Shown in pieces: positions 1-5,987 of a DNA stretch of 6,870 nucleotides (within the stretch, counting starts at the first letter, position 1; each line of letters opens with the position of its first letter). The notes below the pieces were generated by a model that saw nothing but the letters and a program-made list of their open reading frames with translations, searched no databases and had not been told where the DNA came from. The DNA is from Betaproteobacteria bacterium RIFCSPLOWO2_02_FULL_62_17 (GTDB taxonomy: Bacteria; Pseudomonadota; Gammaproteobacteria; Burkholderiales; SG8-39). The stretch spans positions 493 to 7,362 of the forward strand of contig MEQV01000239.1 of assembly GCA_001770355.1 (NCBI GenBank), read 5' to 3'. The translations under genes and the position numbers were made by a program.

Positions 1-234
1 AAAGCACAGCGTATCGATGTGCTCGATGGCTTGTTGTTCCGTCCCCGGAGCCGGGCAGAACCATGAGCAGTTGCTCACCCGCGTGTTGCCGCCCGGCCTG
101 GGCATTTTCTCCAGGATGACAACCTTGGCACCGCCGTCATGCGCCGTGATGGCGGCACAGGCGCCGGCACCGCCGTACCCTACTACCACGACATCGCTTT
201 CCATGTCATCGGCCGGCAGAACTGTCTCGCTCAT
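1..234 (-). CDS. FAD-dependent oxidoreductase, N-terminal part (fumarate reductase / ketosteroid dehydrogenase-like); partial
   Basis: Only the first 78 residues are in the window; the gene runs off the left edge. Residues 15-24 form a beta strand followed by a GxGGAG dinucleotide-binding loop (G19, G21, G22, G24), and 38-42 (VVILE) give the second strand ending in acidic E42, which should bind the FAD ribose. A PGGNT stretch at 47-51 follows. EK-x-PGGN after the Rossmann loop is typical of the FAD_binding_2 superfamily (fumarate reductase flavoproteins, 3-ketosteroid-delta1-dehydrogenases, tricarballylate dehydrogenase), which reduce or introduce C=C bonds. The catalytic domain is outside, so the substrate is unknown. 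The ATG at 234 has GAGGAG 9 nt upstream (244-249). An in-frame ATG at 294 would add 20 residues, but its AGGAGG abuts the codon with no spacer. It lies 108 nt after the tctC-like stop on the same strand, so it is probably co-transcribed. No signal peptide is seen. Confidence 0.85.
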   Translation of the reverse strand, partial: MSETVLPADDMESDVVVVGYGGAGACAAITAHDGGAKVVILEKMPRPGGNTRVSNCSWFCPAPGTEQQAIEHIDTLCF

Positions 235-342
235 TGCCTCGATCTCCTCAACACGCTCTACGCTGGCCAACGAAGTTTTCAGCGCTCGTTCCATCCTCCT
301 AAGCGCGCTTGGAAGCGACGCGTCCTCCAGCCTCCCGAGACC

Positions 343-1359
343 TCACTCGACCTTGATGTTCGCCTCCTTCATCACCTTGAGCACCTTGGCAACTTGCGAC
401 TTGATGAACGCGTCGAATTCCTCGGGCGATGTGGGCGCCGGCTCGTTGTTGGTCGCGAGGATCCGCGTCCGGATGTCGGGCGTGTTCAGGATCTCGGTCA
501 TTTCCTTGTTCAGCCTCAGGATGATCGGCCGCGGGGTGCCGGACGCAGTCACCAGTCCGAACGACCCGAGCATTTCCCATCCCGGCAGGCCGCTCTCGGC
601 CGCGGTCGGGATGTCAGGCGCCATGGCCGCGCGCTTCTCCGCCGCCACGGCAAGCACCTTCACCTTGGTCGACTTCTTGTATGAGGAGGTTGAGCCAAGG
701 TCAACGAAGGCCATCGGAATCTGGCCGCCGGACAAGTCCGACATGGCCGGACCGTTGCCCTTGTAGGGCACGTGGTAGATGTCCACGCCGGCGAGGCTGC
801 GGAAGGCCTCGCCGGCGAAGTGCATGCCCGAGGCGGTGCCGCCCGAGCCGAAGGGCTGGTGAGGCTTCGACTTCAAGGCAGCGATCAGTTCGCGGAGCGA
901 CGAGACCGGCAGCATGGAGGTGTTCACCGCGACGATGAACGGGCTGGTCACGAGCCGCGTGATGGAAGCCAGGTCGCTCGCGCGGTAGGGCAGGTTGGGA
1001 AACATCACCTCATTGAGGCCCAGCACGGTCGTGGTTCCGGCGATCAGCAGGGTGTGGCCGTCGGGCGGCGCCTTGGCCGTGATCTCGGCGGCGATGGCAC
1101 CGCCCGCGCCGGGGCGGTTCTCTACCACGACCGGCTGGCCCAGCCGCGCGGCGAGCGCAGGAGCGACGATACGGCCGACGATGTCGGTCGCGCCACCCGG
1201 CGGGAAGTGGGTGAGCATGCGCAGCGGGTGCGAGGGAAAGGACTGCGCGCTCGCGGCACCTGCGAAGGTCGCGAACAGGATGGACAGGATCAGTTGGTGC
1301 ATTGCGGGTCTCAAGTCTGTGAAGCCGTGCTCCGTGCGGTGGAAAGCAACGTTCTGCAT
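343..1359 (-). CDS. Bug/TctC-family tripartite tricarboxylate transporter substrate-binding protein
   Basis: This is a 338-residue periplasmic receptor of the Bug (TctC) family, which binds small carboxylates and related solutes. The start is the ATG at 1359 because a perfect AGGAGG (1365-1370) lies 5 nt upstream; an in-frame ATG at 1302 has a much poorer site. Residues 23-36 are a hydrophobic core followed by A-S-A before Q39, a signal peptide that would be cleaved after A38; its n-region is unusually long (about 20 residues) from the chosen start. Family hallmarks follow: FPPGGATDIVGR at 52-63 and VVVENRPGAGG at 77-87. Total length is normal for the family. No tctA/tctB membrane genes are visible, as is common for orphan Bug receptors in Burkholderiales, which may work with distant membrane partners or as sensors. 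It follows lysR by 119 nt and precedes the FAD oxidoreductase. A shared promoter motif lies upstream. The ligand cannot be inferred. Confidence 0.93.
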   Translation of the reverse strand: MQNVAFHRTEHGFTDLRPAMHQLILSILFATFAGAASAQSFPSHPLRMLTHFPPGGATDIVGRIVAPALAARLGQPVVVENRPGAGGAIAAEITAKAPPDGHTLLIAGTTTVLGLNEVMFPNLPYRASDLASITRLVTSPFIVAVNTSMLPVSSLRELIAALKSKPHQPFGSGGTASGMHFAGEAFRSLAGVDIYHVPYKGNGPAMSDLSGGQIPMAFVDLGSTSSYKKSTKVKVLAVAAEKRAAMAPDIPTAAESGLPGWEMLGSFGLVTASGTPRPIILRLNKEMTEILNTPDIRTRILATNNEPAPTSPEEFDAFIKSQVAKVLKVMKEANIKVE

Positions 1360-1364
1360 AAAGT

Positions 1365-1370
1365 CCTCCT
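1365..1370 (-). promoter_or_regulatory. Ribosome binding site of the tctC-like gene
   Basis: A perfect AGGAGG lies 5 nt before the ATG at 1359. It decides the start in favour of this codon over the upstream open frame, which reaches back to the lysR stop, and over the internal ATG at 1302. Confidence 0.8.
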
Positions 1371-1423
1371 CTCGTGTCCCGGCGGCGGCATGATCAGCCC
1401 TAGCCAAACAAAGATTGGCTGCC

Positions 1424-1483
1424 ATTCTAGCGGTCCGATTTCTCCTCGCGCCATAATCAAATGGCACTACGGACATAATCAAA
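1424..1483 (-). promoter_or_regulatory. Putative activator-dependent promoter of the tctC-like operon with two direct-repeat operator copies
   Basis: Read on the minus strand, TTTGATTATG occurs at 1483-1474 and again at 1461-1452, an exact 10-bp direct repeat with a 22-bp period (two helical turns). The first copy continues as TTGATTATGTCCG (1482-1470) and overlaps the lysR stop codon. A -10-like TAGAAT lies at 1429-1424, 25 nt after the TTGATT of the second copy, and the start codon is 64 nt further on. No -35 hexamer is seen 17 nt before the TAGAAT (the position reads GGCGCG), as expected of a promoter that needs an activator. The same elements at the same distances precede the plus-strand ene-reductase (2774-2832). 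The binding protein is unknown; the neighbouring LysR protein is the simplest candidate, but direct repeats of this period also suit AraC/XylS-type activators. Confidence 0.6.
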
Positions 1484-2426
1484 CTCTTCGCCGGCGCCCT
1501 GCTTGATCGCTTGAGCGAAACCTTACGGCTATACGCCTCATCTCCTGGATCAGCATCTGGACCGGTGGAGTTAGCGCAGAGGTTTCCCGCCGGGTGATTC
1601 CTACGTCGCCCAGTGGCGCTTCCAGGTCGATTAGTCGGACGAGCATCCCCGAAACTATCTCTTCCTCGAAAATCATTTCTGGAATAGCCGCGATAGCATC
1701 CGTCCCGGTGACATAGATGCGCATTGCGGGACCCACGACGGACTCTACGCAGTTGCGAGGAAACGCAAGCCCATGCGCCCGAAAGAGGTTGTCAATACTG
1801 CGACGCAGCGTAGCGCTTGGTAACGGCACGATCCAGGGAAAATCAACCAGATCCGCCAAAGTCAGCGCGGAGCGCCCCGCAAGCGGATGGTGGGCGCGGC
1901 CTATCAGCACCAGCCGCTCCTTGGAAAGAACCTCGTAAATTAGCCCAGACATCTGGCTCGGATCGCCTCTGCGACCGTACACAAGGTCCAGTTGACCGGC
2001 CTTGAGCGATGCAAGGAGGTGTTCATGCGCACCACCCACCATATTTACCGTCACGAAGGGCCGGCGCACCTTCAGCCGCGCCACAGCCAAAGGAACGACA
2101 CGGGAGTTTCCTATGTGCATTCCGCCGATCGACACAGATCCTTTTTCCGAACGTTTGAACGTTTCCAAGCGAGCCGCTACCGCGTTCATCTCATCAACGA
2201 TGGCCGTGGAACTCTGCAGGAATATCTCCCCATAGGGCGTTAACGCGACTCCCGATTGACTGCGCGTGAACAGCGTCATACCTATATCTTTTTCGAGATC
2301 CTTAATCCGGTTCGTAACGGCTGGCTGTGAAACGTTGAAGAGGTCGGCTGCCTTGCTCATACTGCCGTTGCGCGCTACCTCGACGAAGTAACGCAGCTGC
2401 TGAAGCCGCATTCTGTCGATTGTCAC
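1479..2426 (-). CDS. LysR-family transcriptional regulator
   Basis: This is a 315-residue LysR-type regulator, normal in length. Residues 8-67 are the winged helix-turn-helix: LQQLRYFVEVA, then the HTH at about 23-42 (A26/A27, S33, P35, A36, V37), then the wing with LFTRS and a conserved LTPYGE (62-67). Residues 68-92 are the linker helix, and about 97-300 the two-lobed periplasmic-binding-like effector domain, with G144-DLVYGR-152 in the usual place. The C-terminus ends in an arginine-rich tail. The chosen start is GTG at 2426 with GGGAG 9 nt upstream (2436-2440); an ATG at 2411 would remove 5 residues without a good Shine-Dalgarno. The start overlaps the stop of a 36-codon ORF as GTGA. It is divergent from the ene-reductase/TRAP operon and co-directional with the tctC-like gene, so it probably controls one or both in response to the transported acid (inference). 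Confidence 0.94.
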   Translation of the reverse strand: MTIDRMRLQQLRYFVEVARNGSMSKAADLFNVSQPAVTNRIKDLEKDIGMTLFTRSQSGVALTPYGEIFLQSSTAIVDEMNAVAARLETFKRSEKGSVSIGGMHIGNSRVVPLAVARLKVRRPFVTVNMVGGAHEHLLASLKAGQLDLVYGRRGDPSQMSGLIYEVLSKERLVLIGRAHHPLAGRSALTLADLVDFPWIVPLPSATLRRSIDNLFRAHGLAFPRNCVESVVGPAMRIYVTGTDAIAAIPEMIFEEEIVSGMLVRLIDLEAPLGDVGITRRETSALTPPVQMLIQEMRRIAVRFRSSDQAGRRRRV

Positions 2427-2533
2427 GTTACTTGGCTCCCGGCTTCAAAGATACGACTATTGAAATAGCCGATCGCTTGGCGCATGACACGGCCGATAGG
2501 AAAGCCAATCCCGGGCGTCGATAGCTGGGCCAT
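2423..2533 (-). CDS. Possible small ORF (36 codons) translationally coupled to lysR
   Basis: This is a short ORF not recognised as any known family. It starts at ATG 2533 with GAGGAAG (2540-2546) 6 nt upstream, has an in-frame TAG two codons before the ATG that closes it on the 5' side, and ends in a TGA (2425-2423) that overlaps the lysR GTG start as GTGA. The 36-residue product would be mildly basic and contain residues such as F11, R15, R18, Y23, F24 and F29, with no clear membrane segment or known motif. Ribosome binding site plus 4-nt overlap is the usual arrangement for translational coupling, so this could be a leader peptide setting lysR translation. It is short enough to have arisen by chance, so the call is tentative. 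Confidence 0.35.
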   Translation of the reverse strand: MAQLSTPGIGFPIGRVMRQAIGYFNSRIFEAGSQVT

Positions 2534-2773
2534 AAACTACTTCCTCTTCTCCAATTCATGATTCACCGCTCCTGGGTTCTCGCACAACCGGCCCAGGTTG
2601 GGATTGAATACGCGCTGCCCGAACCACGTTTGATCTAGCTCAAAGCCAAGACCGCCATCGGAATATGATAATTCCTTCCTTCTGGGAGAGGGGAACGATC
2701 ATGCGGTTCGTCCCTGCTCGACGGCCGTCGCTGGCGCAATGCGATGCGCATGTACCCGCACGGCGCGCTGGCG
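2534..2773. other. Non-coding divergent control region between lysR and the ene-reductase operon
   Basis: No gene is supported here. The stretch holds several small dyads: a candidate operator palindrome at 2629-2644, CCTGGG/CCCAGG arms at 2571-2576 and 2592-2597, overlapping CAACC/GGTTG arms at 2585-2589 and 2596-2600, and GGAAT/ATTCC arms at 2660-2664 and 2671-2675. The lysR promoter must lie in this region on the minus strand, but no convincing -35/-10 pair stands out. A 34-codon ORF on the plus strand starts at 2701 but is not believed to be a gene. Confidence 0.6.
2629..2644. promoter_or_regulatory. Candidate operator palindrome (TTTGA-N6-TCAAA) in the lysR control region
   Basis: TTTGATCTAGCTCAAA is a 16-bp interrupted palindrome in which 14 of 16 positions are self-complementary (TTTGA, CTAG and TCAAA match; one pair fails). 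It satisfies the T-N11-A pattern known for LysR-type binding boxes and lies about 100 nt upstream of the short ORF/lysR start. It could be an autoregulatory site. It differs from the direct-repeat motif of the two operon promoters, although both contain TTTGAT. Confidence 0.35.
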
Positions 2774-2832
2774 TTGATTATGTCCGCGGGCCGGTTTGGT
2801 TATAACCTGAAGCGAATCGCACCCGATAGAAT
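2774..2832 (+). promoter_or_regulatory. Putative activator-dependent promoter of the ene-reductase/TRAP operon
   Basis: TTGATTATGTCCG (2774-2786) is followed 22 bp downstream by TTGGTTATA (2796-2804), and TAGAAT lies at 2827-2832, 25 nt after the TTGGTT. If TAGAAT is the -10, transcription would begin near 2839, the two operator copies would cover about -65 to -53 and -43 to -35, and no -35 hexamer is present at the proper distance. That is the expected placement for an activator contacting RNA polymerase. The second copy is embedded in a perfect 10-bp palindrome, GGTTATAACC (2798-2807). The same elements with identical spacing precede the tctC-like gene on the other strand (1483-1424). The start codon of the ene-reductase is 38 nt past the TAGAAT. 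Confidence 0.6.
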
Positions 2833-2870
2833 GAGTTGGGCACAACTGTTTCAGTTCTGGGAAAGCGCAT

Positions 2871-4865
2871 ATGACGGCGGTTCAGCAACCGGCCAAGCTA
2901 TTCGAGCCGGGCAAGATCGGCAAGATGGAGCTGAAAAACAGAATAATCATGGCCCCGATGGGCGTTCCGCGCATAGCGACCAAGGGCGGTTACCTGTCAA
3001 AGGAATATCTGGCGTTTTACGAGGCAAGGGCCAAGGGGGGGGTGGGTTTCATCCAGATGTCCATTTCGGCCCTGGGCAGACCCTGGGCAACAGGACTTAC
3101 GTTCGCCCCAGGAAGCCTCAGCATCGTCGATGATGAACACCTTCCGAGCGCCCGGCGTTTCGTCGATGCCATGCATGGTCACGGGGTAAAGGTGTCGTTT
3201 CAAATAACGCATCACGGCGCGGTGCTTTCGTGGATGCTGCACAAAATGCCTCCGGAACAGCGTCCCAAGGGACTCAGAGTCGTCGCGCCGTCACCGGTGC
3301 CGTTTGCCCAGACGGGAGAAATGCCGCATGCACTGACTGTCAGCGAGATTCAGGAGCTGGTGGAGGCTTTTGGCGAGGCAGCGAAGCGCGGCCAAGCGGC
3401 GGGCTTCGATGCCGTCCGCATTCAGGCCTGCCATGGATACCTCATTCACCAGTTTCTGTCTCCGCGCACCAACAAGAGAACCGACGAGTATGGCGGCAGC
3501 CTGGGGAACAGGGCCAGATTTGCCTGCGAGATAACCAGACGCATAAGGCAGGAGGTCGGTCCGGACTATCCCATCATCATTCGCATGAACGGCAATGATT
3601 TTCTCGAAGGAGGAATTACGGTAGAAGAGGCAGTGCACCATGCCCGGCTATTCGAGGAAGCGGGCGTCGATGCTTTGGACGTGTCCGCAGGACCCTTCGA
3701 ATCCCATCATTGGCAGTTCCTGACCATGTACCAGCCTTCCGGGGCGCTGGTGACCGCCGCGGCAGCCATCAAGAGGGAAGTAAAGGTTCCCGTCATGACG
3801 GTGGGAAAAATAGACGCGCTCATGGCGGAGAGAATCTTGCAGGAGGGTTCGGCGGATTTTGTCCAACTCGGCCGACCTCTCATTGTGGATCCTGAATTGC
3901 CCAATAAGGCGAGGGAGGGCAGATGGGAGGATATCCGCCCCTGCATCTACTGCGATACCTGCATGCAGTCGCTGAACGCCTCCGCCTGTGCCGTCAACCC
4001 CGCCTTTGGCAAAGAGCTGGAATTCAAACTGGAGCCGGCTCATCAAGCCAAAAAGGTGTGGGTCGTCGGAGGCGGGTTGGCCGGCATGGAAGCCGCCCGG
4101 ACGCTGGCTGTGCGAGGTCACCAAGTCTCGCTGTACGAGAAAAGCGATAAATTGGGTGGGCAATGGAACGTCTTGTCGGCGTATCGGCCCGAGCAGGCCG
4201 GTTTGGTCCGCTACTTGTCGCGTCAGTTGGAGAAAAGCGGGGTTAGCGTCACGCTCGGCAAGGAAGCCACTCAGCAGATGGTCGAGGAAATGAAGCCGGA
4301 TGCCGTGGTCGTGGCGACCGGTGCCTCGCCGGCTACGCTTGATGATGTGCCGGGCATTGGAGACAAGCGCGTCGTCTTCGCGCATGAGGTGCTGACCGGC
4401 CAGGTCCAAGCAGGAAATGAGGTCGTAGTCGTGATAACAGGTCGAGGATCGAGGGGGCTCGCCGCAGCTTTGTTTCTGGCTGAGCAGGGGAAGAAGGTTT
4501 CAGTCGTGGCCAAGAACAAAATCGCCTGGGGGCTGCATCACAACATCAAATTGGCCCTTCTGGAGAATTTGATCAAACTTCGCGTGGCGATGTTTCCGGA
4601 TTCCACGCTGGAGAGCGTTACCGACAAGGGTGTGCACTTCGTCTGGGATGGCGGTGAGCCGCCGGAAAAAGGCGGTCCCCGCTATGAGCTGCTGTTCTTG
4701 AAGGCGGATAGCGTGGTGTTGGCCGCGGGCTCGAAAAGCGAGAATTCGCTTGGCGAGCGGCTCAGCGGATTCATGCCCGAGATCTACAAAATAGGCGATT
4801 GTGTAGAACCGAGAGGTGTCTTATCGGCGATACACGAAGGCTCGGCAGTCGGTAGGAAGATATAA
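2871..4865 (+). CDS. NADH:flavin oxidoreductase / 2,4-dienoyl-CoA reductase-like iron-sulfur flavoprotein
   Basis: This 664-residue three-domain flavoenzyme resembles E. coli FadH and trimethylamine dehydrogenase. Residues 8-345 form the Old Yellow Enzyme TIM barrel with FMN: KLFEP and LKNRIIMAPM (21-30) open the barrel, QITHHG is at 111-116, HGYL at 188-191, and NKRTDEYGGS (201-210) is a signature. C358, C361, C364 and C373 are the 4Fe-4S ligands. Residues 395-430 start the FAD-binding domain (VVGGGLAG at 398-405, E423), and IGDC (641-644) closes it. Residues 518-550 form a second dinucleotide fold (GRGSRG, 524-529), probably for NAD(P)H. Expected chemistry is NAD(P)H-dependent C=C reduction, electrons passing FAD to 4Fe-4S to FMN. 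Q185 replaces the usual active-site His of Old Yellow Enzymes, while H188 and Y190 are kept; H279 or H280 may be the proton-relay His. The start fits the family N-terminus; the Shine-Dalgarno (GGGAAAG) is modest. It is first gene of the operon with dctPQM, cytoplasmic, with no signal peptide. Confidence 0.93.
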   Translation: MTAVQQPAKLFEPGKIGKMELKNRIIMAPMGVPRIATKGGYLSKEYLAFYEARAKGGVGFIQMSISALGRPWATGLTFAPGSLSIVDDEHLPSARRFVDAMHGHGVKVSFQITHHGAVLSWMLHKMPPEQRPKGLRVVAPSPVPFAQTGEMPHALTVSEIQELVEAFGEAAKRGQAAGFDAVRIQACHGYLIHQFLSPRTNKRTDEYGGSLGNRARFACEITRRIRQEVGPDYPIIIRMNGNDFLEGGITVEEAVHHARLFEEAGVDALDVSAGPFESHHWQFLTMYQPSGALVTAAAAIKREVKVPVMTVGKIDALMAERILQEGSADFVQLGRPLIVDPELPNKAREGRWEDIRPCIYCDTCMQSLNASACAVNPAFGKELEFKLEPAHQAKKVWVVGGGLAGMEAARTLAVRGHQVSLYEKSDKLGGQWNVLSAYRPEQAGLVRYLSRQLEKSGVSVTLGKEATQQMVEEMKPDAVVVATGASPATLDDVPGIGDKRVVFAHEVLTGQVQAGNEVVVVITGRGSRGLAAALFLAEQGKKVSVVAKNKIAWGLHHNIKLALLENLIKLRVAMFPDSTLESVTDKGVHFVWDGGEPPEKGGPRYELLFLKADSVVLAAGSKSENSLGERLSGFMPEIYKIGDCVEPRGVLSAIHEGSAVGRKI

Positions 4866-4891
4866 ATTGAAAACGTAACGGGTCCATAAGA

Positions 4892-4897
4892 AGGAGG
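4892..4897 (+). promoter_or_regulatory. Ribosome binding site of dctP
   Basis: AGGAGG with a 5-nt purine-rich spacer lies before the ATG at 4903. It is much stronger than the site of the preceding ene-reductase gene, consistent with high receptor production. Confidence 0.75.
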
Positions 4898-4902
4898 AGA
4901 AA

Positions 4903-5943
4903 ATGAAGACGCATTTCTTGCTTGCAGCGGCAGTCCTGTCGGCACAAGTATTTGCTTTCAACAGTCACGCCGCGGCTCCGGCAAAACCCATAGAGCTTTC
5001 TTTCAGTCACCACGAAACCACGACGTCCTATTTCAGGAACCACGGCTTGGTGCCCTGGATGAAGAGCATCGAGGAAGCGACCAAGGGCAGGGTCAAGATT
5101 GTCGAGTATCCGTCCCAGACCCTGGCGAAGCAGACCGCTGCCTTGCAGGCAACGGTTACGGGTGTCACCGACATGGCATGGACCGCCTCTATTTTTTATC
5201 CCGGCCAGTTCCCGCTCACTGACGTGATTACCCTTCCGTTCCTGCCGATAACTTCGGGGGAGATGGGCAGCGGCGCCCTATACCAGCTCTATGCCAAATT
5301 CCCGGAGATTCAGAATGAATACCGCAATGTGAAGATGTTGACACCGCACATAGCCGGTCCTTACTTCCTGCAGACGGTAAAGAAACAGGTCAAAACACTC
5401 CAAGACCTCAAGGGGCTGAAGCTGAGGACCATCGCAGGACCGCCGACTGCGGCCATGAAGCTTCTGGGCGCCACCCCGCTGCTGATCCCCATACCGGACA
5501 TTTACCTTGCCCTCCAGAAAGGCGTTCTGGATGGAGCAGGCACCACGTTTAACGCCGCCCTCGAATGGAGATACTACGAGCTAATAAAGTATTACACCTA
5601 TGTACCGCTGTATAGCGGGGCGAGTTTCATGATCATGAATCTCGGCAAGTGGAACAGTCTGCCCAAGGATATCCAGGAGCAGATAACGAGCGTCACCGGC
5701 TTGGATGCCGCCAGACGGGTGGGAAAGGCGTTTCGCGACGAGGTCGAGCCGAGTTTCCGCGAAAGGTTGTCCAAGGACGGTTTCTCCATGACCGAGTACA
5801 CCCTGCCGAAAGACGAAGTGAACCGATGGATCGACGTGGGGGCGAAACCCTTGTGGGAGACCTATATCAAGCAGTTGGAAGCGAAGGGTTTGCCGGCGCA
5901 AAAAGTGCTGGACGAGACGCTCAGGCTCTTGAAGCAAAATTAA
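4903..5943 (+). CDS. dctP: TRAP transporter substrate-binding protein DctP
   Basis: This is a 346-residue periplasmic receptor of the DctP family. Residues 1-23 are a signal peptide (MKTHF, hydrophobic core at 5-19, S-H-A at 21-23). The mature protein shows the usual fold: a SFSH strand near 33-36, the Q79-LQATVTGVTDMAW region at about 79-93, and LKGLKLRT at 169-176 containing R175, the conserved arginine that pairs with the ligand carboxylate in this family. GVLDG (207-211) and the segment around 220-245 follow. The ligand is therefore probably an organic acid; the exact one is not readable. Translation starts at the ATG preceded by AAGGAGG 5 nt upstream, a very strong site suiting a highly made receptor. 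It lies 37 nt after the ene-reductase stop with no terminator between them, so they form one operon. It precedes dctQ by 92 nt that contain a hairpin. Confidence 0.95.
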   Translation: MKTHFLLAAAVLSAQVFAFNSHAAAPAKPIELSFSHHETTTSYFRNHGLVPWMKSIEEATKGRVKIVEYPSQTLAKQTAALQATVTGVTDMAWTASIFYPGQFPLTDVITLPFLPITSGEMGSGALYQLYAKFPEIQNEYRNVKMLTPHIAGPYFLQTVKKQVKTLQDLKGLKLRTIAGPPTAAMKLLGATPLLIPIPDIYLALQKGVLDGAGTTFNAALEWRYYELIKYYTYVPLYSGASFMIMNLGKWNSLPKDIQEQITSVTGLDAARRVGKAFRDEVEPSFRERLSKDGFSMTEYTLPKDEVNRWIDVGAKPLWETYIKQLEAKGLPAQKVLDETLRLLKQN

Positions 5944-5987
5944 GCAGCGCTTTCCGGTTTGGCGGCCGCGGGGCGCGCGCGGCTCAC

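Noticed and set aside
301..310. AAGCGCGCTT palindrome between the tctC-like gene and the FAD oxidoreductase gene
   Set aside because: It is a 10-bp palindrome in GC-rich DNA without loop, T-tract or partner copy; likely chance.
1462..1467. TGGCAC resembling a sigma-54 -24 element
   Set aside because: The matching GC-containing -12 element is missing at the required 10-bp interval from the GG, and the strand points away from the tctC-like gene.
1360..1482. Possible N-terminal extension of the tctC-like protein back to the lysR stop
   Set aside because: The added residues are not family-like, would put a non-secretory segment before the signal peptide, and the AGGAGG at 1365-1370 clearly marks the ATG at 1359.
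2701..2805. Plus-strand 34-codon ORF with a purine-rich sequence (GAGGGGAACG) upstream
   Set aside because: It lies over the operator repeats and ends before the inferred transcription start of the ene-reductase promoter, so that promoter would not transcribe it; the arginine- and proline-rich product resembles no known protein.
2744..3133. Longer plus-strand open frame overlapping the promoter and the start of the ene-reductase
   Set aside because: Its second half is an out-of-frame reading of the clearly real ene-reductase gene and its first half covers the promoter elements; no family is recognised.
3648..4409. Long antisense open frame (253 codons) inside the ene-reductase gene
   Set aside because: It has no recognisable domain, lies opposite a gene with full domain support, and is explained by codon bias of the sense strand.
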